A stretch of 10,854 bases of DNA, taken from Massilia sp. UBA2604 (GTDB taxonomy: Bacteria; Pseudomonadota; Gammaproteobacteria; Burkholderiales; Burkholderiaceae_D). The notes beneath the pieces are model-generated. The model was not told the DNA's origin. It saw only the letters and a program-made list of their open reading frames with translations, and did no database searches. Both the position numbers and the translations under genes were made by a program. The stretch is from the NCBI GenBank assembly GCA_002339265.1, contig DDKG01000080.1, forward strand, positions 1 through 10,854, given 5' to 3'. This document shows positions 6,727 to 10,854 of this stretch, in pieces; the first letter of the stretch is position 1; each line of letters opens with the position of its first letter.

Positions 6727-6987
6727 GATGCCTTCGATACGACAGAGGTTTTCATTTTATCAGCTTGCCAACTTTATACCCGATAAAGGTGTGCGTGAGG
6801 CAAGCTGCCTTGATGGCGACCTGGCGCCATCCCTTCTCTGGCCGCGCCGCATATGCAGCAAGGACAGTTCGCTACAGCAGGCTGGCGGCTAGTATATAGC
6901 GCACCGGTCTGTCCGGCGAGTCGGCCGCGACAAACTGTCGCAACGGTCGTTATACAACCTTGAACAGGCCGGTCAAACCGATGTAGT
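6727..6987. other. 261-bp intergenic region between the GTPase gene and dksA
   Basis: AT-richer than its surroundings and probably containing the dksA promoter and leader, since dksA reads away from it on the minus strand. Candidate -10 elements on that strand are TATAAA near 6776-6781 and TATACT near 6891-6896, but neither has a good -35 at 17 bp. A small hairpin GCGACA-AAC-TGTCGC lies at 6927-6941. No plausible small gene and no clear Zur box of the GTTATA-N-ATAAC type were seen. Confidence 0.4.
6761..6807. repeat. Nested inverted repeats upstream of dksA
   Basis: Perfect 9-bp arms CAGCTTGCC (6761-6769) and GGCAAGCTG (6799-6807) enclose 29 bp. Inside them a second perfect pair, CTTTAT (6772-6777) and ATAAAG (6783-6788), surrounds ACCCG. 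The inner pair coincides with a TATAAA -10-like element of the minus strand. It may be a paired operator at the dksA promoter or a branched leader RNA; which one cannot be told by eye. Confidence 0.5.
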
Positions 6988-7008
6988 TTATACCAAACAT
7001 TGTTCAAG
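6959..7008. repeat. Inverted repeat across the end of the GTPase gene
   Basis: CTTGAACA (6959-6966) and TGTTCAAG (7001-7008) are perfect 8-bp arms enclosing 34 bp that includes the GTPase stop codon. A small CGGT-CAA-ACCG hairpin lies between them. The transcript end could fold into a branched structure. There is no U-run on the minus strand, so it is not a standard terminator. Confidence 0.35.
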
Positions 7009-8064
7009 TCCGCGGACAAATACGTCTTTGGGTAAATTTTTACCAATAAAGACCATCTTGGTTGCAGGTGTTTCGTTTTCGCCCCATTTCGGCCCCACGT
7101 CGCTGCCCATGATCTGGTGCACGCCCTGGAACACGACCTTGCGGTCGACGCCGTCCATCCGCAGCACGCCCTTGTAGCGCAGCATTTGTGGACCGAATAC
7201 CTGCACCAGGCTGCCGAGGAATTGTTCCAAGCGCTCAGGATTGAAGGCGCGCTCGCTCTTGAACACGAAGGCGGCGATGTCGTCGCTGTGGTGGCCGTGA
7301 TGGTGGTCGTGATTGCAGGCTTCGCCATGCGCATGATCGTGGCCGCAATGGGCATGGTCGTGGTCATGGCCATGTTCGTGATCGTGCTCATGGTCGTGAC
7401 CCTCCTCGACCTTCAGGAAATCGGGATCCAGTTCCAGCTTGTCGTTCAGGTTGAAGCCGCGCAGGTCGAGCACGTCGGCAATCGGGGCGCGGCCGAAGTC
7501 GCTGGTCGTGATCGGTGCGCGTGGGTTGATGCGGTGCAGGCGCGCCTTCAGGGTCTCGACGGCGGCGGCGTCGACCAGGTCGGTCTTGGACAGCAGGATC
7601 TTGTCGGCAAAGCCGACCTGGCGCTGCGCTTCCTCGTTCTGGGTCAGCTGGTCCATCGCGTGGCGCGCGTCGACCACGGTCACCACGGCGTCGAGCAGGT
7701 AGTTGGCGCCCACTTCTTCGTCGACGAAGAAGGTCTGCGCCACCGGGCCGGGATTGGCGAGACCCGTGGTTTCGATCACCACCCGGTCGAACTGGATTTC
7801 GCCGGCAGCGCGCTTTTGCGCCAGGTTGGTCAGGGCCACGATCAGGTCGCCGCGCACGGTGCAGCAGATGCAGCCGTTGTTCATTTCGACGATCTGCTCG
7901 CTCGAATCCTGCACCAGGATTTCGTTGTCAATATTCTCCTGGCCGAATTCGTTCTCGATGACGGCGATGCGCATGCCGTGCTCTTCCTGCAGGATGCGGT
8001 TGAGCAGGGTGGTCTTGCCCGCGCCGAGGAAGCCGGTCAGGATGGTGCTGGGAATCAGGTCCAT
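6988..8064 (-). CDS. COG0523 (CobW/YjiA/ZigA-type) metal-chaperone GTPase
   Basis: 358 residues. The G3E GTPase signature is complete: Walker A GFLGAGKT (11-18), a Walker-B-like Glu region at 97-101 (IETTG), the hallmark metal-binding GCICCT (64-69), and SKTD (159-162) as the NKxD-type base motif. Residues 223-259 hold 18 His plus two Cys, a metal-binding loop, before the CobW C-terminal domain (about 263-355). Such proteins bind zinc or another transition metal and are thought to pass it to client metalloenzymes, often under zinc limitation. The exact metal and client here are unknown, so no symbol is given. Start ATG 8064 fits the family N-terminus, although the ribosome site is weak. It precedes dksA on the same strand by 261 bp and probably has its own promoter in 8065-8218. 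Confidence 0.93.
   Translation of the reverse strand: MDLIPSTILTGFLGAGKTTLLNRILQEEHGMRIAVIENEFGQENIDNEILVQDSSEQIVEMNNGCICCTVRGDLIVALTNLAQKRAAGEIQFDRVVIETTGLANPGPVAQTFFVDEEVGANYLLDAVVTVVDARHAMDQLTQNEEAQRQVGFADKILLSKTDLVDAAAVETLKARLHRINPRAPITTSDFGRAPIADVLDLRGFNLNDKLELDPDFLKVEEGHDHEHDHEHGHDHDHAHCGHDHAHGEACNHDHHHGHHSDDIAAFVFKSERAFNPERLEQFLGSLVQVFGPQMLRYKGVLRMDGVDRKVVFQGVHQIMGSDVGPKWGENETPATKMVFIGKNLPKDVFVRGLEQCLV
7288..7398 (-). repeat. His/Asp-codon repeat of the GTPase metal loop
   Basis: Low-complexity CAT/CAC-GAC/GAT alternation coding for residues 223-259 of the COG0523 protein. It looks like a tandem repeat in DNA (recurrent CATGGTCGTG-type words on the plus strand) but is fully explained by the protein. 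Length variation between strains is likely. Confidence 0.75.
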
Positions 8065-8218
8065 TGGTACGGTACTCGTGTTGGGGGTTGGACAAAAGAA
8101 CCGGGGGATTATGCCGCAATTCTTGCAAGCTCACCATCAACCGTGTCCGGGCTTGATCGAGTTCAAACCATCAACCCGAGGATGTGGCCCGAAAGGTGCG
8201 CCTGTGTCGTCCCGGCGA

Positions 8219-9139
8219 TTACTTGGCCTTGGCGCGCGGATGGGCCGCGTCATACACCTTCGACAGGTGCTGGAAGTCGAGCGCCGTATAGATCTGGGTC
8301 GAGGTGATGCTGGCGTGGCCGAGCAATTCCTGCACCGCGCGCAGGTCGCCCGAGGATTGCAGCAGGTGCGAGGCGAACGAATGGCGCAGCACGTGCGGAT
8401 GCACATGGACGGGCGTGCCGGCGCGCAGCGCATGCTGCTTGAGCCGGCTCTGCACCACACGCGGCGAGATGCGGGTGTCGCGCGCCGACAGGAACAGGGC
8501 GGCGCTGCCGTCGCGCGCGGCCGGCCGCACCGCCAGCCAGGCCGCCAGTGCGTCGCGCGCCGGGGCGCCGACCGGCACGCGGCGCATCTTGTTGCCCTTG
8601 CCGGTGACCACCACTTCACCGGCCTGCAGGTCGAGCCAGCCGAGCGAGGCCGGCTGGCCGGCGCGCGCATCCTGCCAGGCAAGGTCGAGGCCGGCCAGTT
8701 CCGACACCCGCAGGCCGCTGGAATAGAGCAGCTCGAACATGGCGCGGTTGCACAGTTCGAAAGGTTCGGCGTGGCCGCGCGTGTTCGACTCCATCAACTG
8801 CACGGCGTCATCGACGGCCAGCGCCTTGGGCAGGCTTTTAGGGCGTTTCGGGGCGTGCACGCCGTCGACCGGATTCGCGGCCAGCGGGGTCTGGTTCGAC
8901 AGCCAGGAATAGAAGCCGCGCCAGCCGGACAGCTTGCGCGCGATCGTGCGCGCCGACTGGCCGCCGGCATGCAGCTTGGCGGCGTAGCGGCGGATATCGA
9001 AGTGGGTCAGCCGGGCCCAGTCGTCGTGGCCGGCCAGCGCGGCCAGCTCGGCCAGGTCGCGGCGGTAGGCGTCGACCGTGTGCGGCGACAGCTGGCGCCC
9101 GGTGGTCAGCTCGCCGAGGTAGCGCGCGGCCCAGTCCAT
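8219..9139 (-). CDS. xerC: Tyrosine recombinase XerC
   Basis: 306 residues. With XerD it resolves chromosome dimers at dif near the replication terminus. The N-terminal SAM-like DNA-binding domain (about 1-90) has the family LSPHTVDAYRRDL motif at 17-29. The catalytic residues are all visible: Arg144 in SGLRVSEL, Lys181 in TGKGNK, His249 and Arg252 in HPHVLRHSF, His275 in LLGHAS, and the nucleophile Tyr284 in TQIYTALDF. The ATG lies 10 bp after the DUF484 stop, an arrangement seen widely in proteobacteria where a DUF484 gene precedes xerC. That context and the full motif set favour the housekeeping enzyme over a phage or integron integrase. No terminator was found after it. Confidence 0.95.
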   Translation of the reverse strand: MDWAARYLGELTTGRQLSPHTVDAYRRDLAELAALAGHDDWARLTHFDIRRYAAKLHAGGQSARTIARKLSGWRGFYSWLSNQTPLAANPVDGVHAPKRPKSLPKALAVDDAVQLMESNTRGHAEPFELCNRAMFELLYSSGLRVSELAGLDLAWQDARAGQPASLGWLDLQAGEVVVTGKGNKMRRVPVGAPARDALAAWLAVRPAARDGSAALFLSARDTRISPRVVQSRLKQHALRAGTPVHVHPHVLRHSFASHLLQSSGDLRAVQELLGHASITSTQIYTALDFQHLSKVYDAAHPRAKAK

Positions 9140-9149
9140 GGTCTGTGGC

Positions 9150-9815
9150 TCAGGCGCGCAGCGGCGCCAGCGCGGTGGTCGAGGTGGCGGCGATGTGGAC
9201 CAGGAAATCGGTCGCCATCGAAGTCGTGAAGCGCGCCGGGTCGGGCGAACCCAGCACCAGCAGGCCGAAGCTCTGGCCCGGCTGGCCCAGCGGCAGCATC
9301 ACGGTCGAGCGGATCGATTCCGCGTCGTCCAGCCAGCGCACTGCTTCGAAGTCATTGTTCGGGCCGCAATACGGCGCACGCAGGCTGTTGGCGAAGATGC
9401 GCGCATCGTCCGACACGCCCTGGGCGAACCACTCGCCCGCATGTTCCGGCGCCACGTTCCACAGGCGCAGGGTGACTTGCGGCACGATGAAATGGGTGCG
9501 CAGGCCGTCGGCCAGGTCGCGCGCCATGGCGGCGCCGGCTTTCGAGACGAGCAGGGCCTGGGTCCAGGCGTGGAAACGGTTGGCGATGCCGGCATTCTCT
9601 TCGGCGCGGCGCGACAGTTCCGACAGACGCAGCTCGAGCGCGCGGAATTTATCGCGCATCACTTCCATCTGCCGCTCCTGCAGTGACACGGCGCGGCCGG
9701 TGAGGGGGCTCGAAAGTTTGACTTCGCCCAGCAGGCCGGCGTGCTCCTGGAAGAATTGCGGGTGATCGATCAGGTATTGCGCGACAGCGTTGGCGTCCAG
9801 TGGTGCGATGCTCAT
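9150..9815 (-). CDS. DUF484 family protein (GAF-like)
   Basis: 221 residues, usual length for DUF484 (YigA-like). The N-terminus LDANAVAQYLIDHPQFFQEHAGLL is the family hallmark. A helical, probably coiled-coil segment follows (about 40-75, SLQERQMEVMRDKFRALELRL region). A GAF-like domain covers about 80-215, with the terminal hydrophobic strand FGLLVLGS near 183-190. The biochemical function is not established; its repeated position directly ahead of xerC suggests a link to cell-cycle or recombination control, but that is inference. The start ATG 9815 gives the expected N-terminus; the ribosome site is poor. It is the first gene of the pair with xerC, with only about 70 bp to the porin terminator upstream. 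Confidence 0.9.
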   Translation of the reverse strand: MSIAPLDANAVAQYLIDHPQFFQEHAGLLGEVKLSSPLTGRAVSLQERQMEVMRDKFRALELRLSELSRRAEENAGIANRFHAWTQALLVSKAGAAMARDLADGLRTHFIVPQVTLRLWNVAPEHAGEWFAQGVSDDARIFANSLRAPYCGPNNDFEAVRWLDDAESIRSTVMLPLGQPGQSFGLLVLGSPDPARFTTSMATDFLVHIAATSTTALAPLRA

Positions 9816-9889
9816 GGGGAATTGGGTGGTGGAATGAATCGGACCATTTTACCCGACGCAAGCATGGCGCCGAAGTTTTGGCAGGCAAT

Positions 9890-9914
9890 AAAAAAGACGC
9901 CCGCAGGCGTCTTT
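9890..9914 (-). terminator. Intrinsic terminator of the porin gene
   Basis: GACGCC-CGCA-GGCGTC (9896-9911), extended by three A-T pairs, has six A on its left (9890-9895). Read on the minus strand it is a stable hairpin followed by six T, about 20 bp after the porin stop codon. Confidence 0.9.
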
Positions 9915-9933
9915 GGGTAGCGCAGGCCGGCGC

Positions 9934-10854
9934 TCAGAAGCGGTGACGGATGCCGAGCTGCAGGGCGCGGCCGTCGGCGCCAGGCGCTTCGGTGAAGCCG
10001 CCCGGGTTACCCGAGGTGCCCGGCGAATACTGCGCTTCGTTGTCGTTCTTGATGAAGGCCAGCGCGGTGTACAGGTCGGTACGCTTGGACAGGTAGTAGT
10101 TGTAGCCAACCGCATACAGGTTGGCGTCGCTGTTGGATGGCGTGCGGTCGTTCTGGTGCGCGTACGAGGCCACGATGCGGCCGTTGCCGATGCGATAGTG
10201 GGCGCCGATCTGGTAGCTGTTGGCGTCCTGCTGGGTGTTGGCCTCGATATTGGTCTGGAAGATGCCGAGCAGGGCGTTGCGGGTGCCTTCCGGCACGCCT
10301 TGTGCGATCAGTGCCGGCAGCACGGCCTGGTTCCAGCCGCCCAGGTAGTCGGGCAGCAGCGCCGAATTCTTGTTGCGCTGGCTGTGGAAGCCGGCGAAGA
10401 ATTTCCAGCTGTCGTTCAGGGTGTAGGAACCGCCGACCGTCAGGGTGCGCAGGCTCGGACGGTTCTGCATGTCGTAGCCGTGGTTGTAGCCGACGCCGAC
10501 GTCGAAGCCATTGGCCTTGTAGGTGATGGCGCCGGCGCGGAATTTCTTGTAGCGGCCCAGGTAGCCCGAATTGCGTGCGCCATACATGACCGAGCCGCCC
10601 AGGCCGTTCGGCAGGGCGATGCGGTACTGGATCGCTTCCTGCGAGCGGATGTCGGCGCCCAGGGCGGTGAAGCCGGCGGTGCCGCCGGTGATGTGGCCCC
10701 AGGTGCCGGCGGTGCCCGATTCGAAGGCGTCGGCCATGTTGAACACCTCGTAGCCCGGGGTGTACATGCGGCCCAGCATGACGGCGCCGATCGGCGTGAT
10801 CAGGCCGACCATCGAGGTGCGGTCGAACAGGGCTTTTTCCTGGTTGACGGCCGG
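9934..10854 (-). CDS. Outer-membrane general porin, N-terminus beyond the window
   Basis: 307 codons' worth of frame, open to the right edge, so about 306 residues are visible and the signal peptide plus the first strands are missing (family about 350-400). It belongs to the betaproteobacterial trimeric porins (Gram-negative porin, OmpC/PorB-like), which allow diffusion of small solutes. The first visible stretch, ALFDRTSMVGLITPIGAVMLGRMYTP, matches the early strands (usual consensus FxRQAxVGL...LGRQYTP). Alternating aromatic/hydrophobic strands follow. The loop GIFQTNIEANTQQDANS and several Asn/Gly-rich turns are typical. The protein ends in LGIRHRF, a C-terminal Phe that is the usual BAM recognition signal. 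The gene has its own terminator and seems monocistronic. Substrate preference cannot be read from the sequence. Confidence 0.93.
   Translation of the reverse strand, partial: PAVNQEKALFDRTSMVGLITPIGAVMLGRMYTPGYEVFNMADAFESGTAGTWGHITGGTAGFTALGADIRSQEAIQYRIALPNGLGGSVMYGARNSGYLGRYKKFRAGAITYKANGFDVGVGYNHGYDMQNRPSLRTLTVGGSYTLNDSWKFFAGFHSQRNKNSALLPDYLGGWNQAVLPALIAQGVPEGTRNALLGIFQTNIEANTQQDANSYQIGAHYRIGNGRIVASYAHQNDRTPSNSDANLYAVGYNYYLSKRTDLYTALAFIKNDNEAQYSPGTSGNPGGFTEAPGADGRALQLGIRHRF

Noticed and set aside
6727..6987. Zur box upstream of dksA
   Set aside because: GTTATACAAC near 6950 resembles half of a Zur site but lacks the second half, so it was not called.
7288..7398. Tandem DNA repeat or CRISPR-like array
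   Set aside because: The repetition has no constant unit or spacers and is explained by His/Asp codons of the GTPase metal loop.
8219..9139. Integrase of a mobile element
   Set aside because: The full XerC motif set, normal length, DUF484 partner and absence of a tRNA or flanking repeats point to the chromosomal dimer-resolution enzyme.
7117..9229. Long plus-strand ORFs (396 and 508 codons) opposite the COG0523 gene and xerC
   Set aside because: Both are antisense to genes with complete catalytic motifs, and no domain could be recognised in either.

Overview
The window looks like a housekeeping segment of a chromosome from a high-GC betaproteobacterium, most likely Oxalobacteraceae (Massilia/Telluria/Janthinobacterium-like). 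This rests on the HslV N-terminus (a six-residue propeptide before the catalytic Thr), the DksA form with a single cysteine, the general-porin family and strongly GC-ending codons. No strain or genus can be fixed without a search. There is no mobile element, CRISPR array, tRNA or rRNA.

Layout: 1-1492 (+) holds the end of a type II secretion cluster, the C-terminal part of gspF followed 4 bp later by a gspC-like gene with an unusual Pro/Gln-rich tail. At 1553-2293 (-) is an XRE-type regulator with a candidate promoter. At 2379-4607 (-) lies a self-contained heat-shock operon: a sigma32-like promoter, hslV, hslU, a small basic protein gene with a strong Shine-Dalgarno, and a canonical intrinsic terminator. 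At 4703-4801 (+) is a short ORF for a 32-residue single-pass membrane peptide. At 4806-6062 (-) is a protein built from a duplicated TPR-like plus STAS module.

A bidirectional terminator (6225-6258) separates this from dksA (6277-6726, -). Upstream of dksA are nested inverted repeats and then a COG0523 zinc-type GTPase with a His-rich loop (6988-8064, -). xerC (8219-9139, -) and a DUF484 gene (9150-9815, -) form a two-gene unit. The window ends with a terminator and the C-terminal three quarters or so of an outer-membrane porin (9934-10854, -).

Functional themes are protein export (GspF/GspC), ATP-dependent proteolysis under heat stress (HslVU), stringent control of transcription (DksA), metal handling (COG0523 GTPase), chromosome dimer resolution (XerC) and outer-membrane permeability (porin). 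Nothing here amounts to a clearly new multi-gene system. The items most worth a second look are the third gene of the hslVU operon, the unlisted 32-aa membrane ORF, the duplicated TPR-like/STAS protein, the PDZ-less GspC, and a cysteine-depleted DksA beside a zinc-type GTPase.
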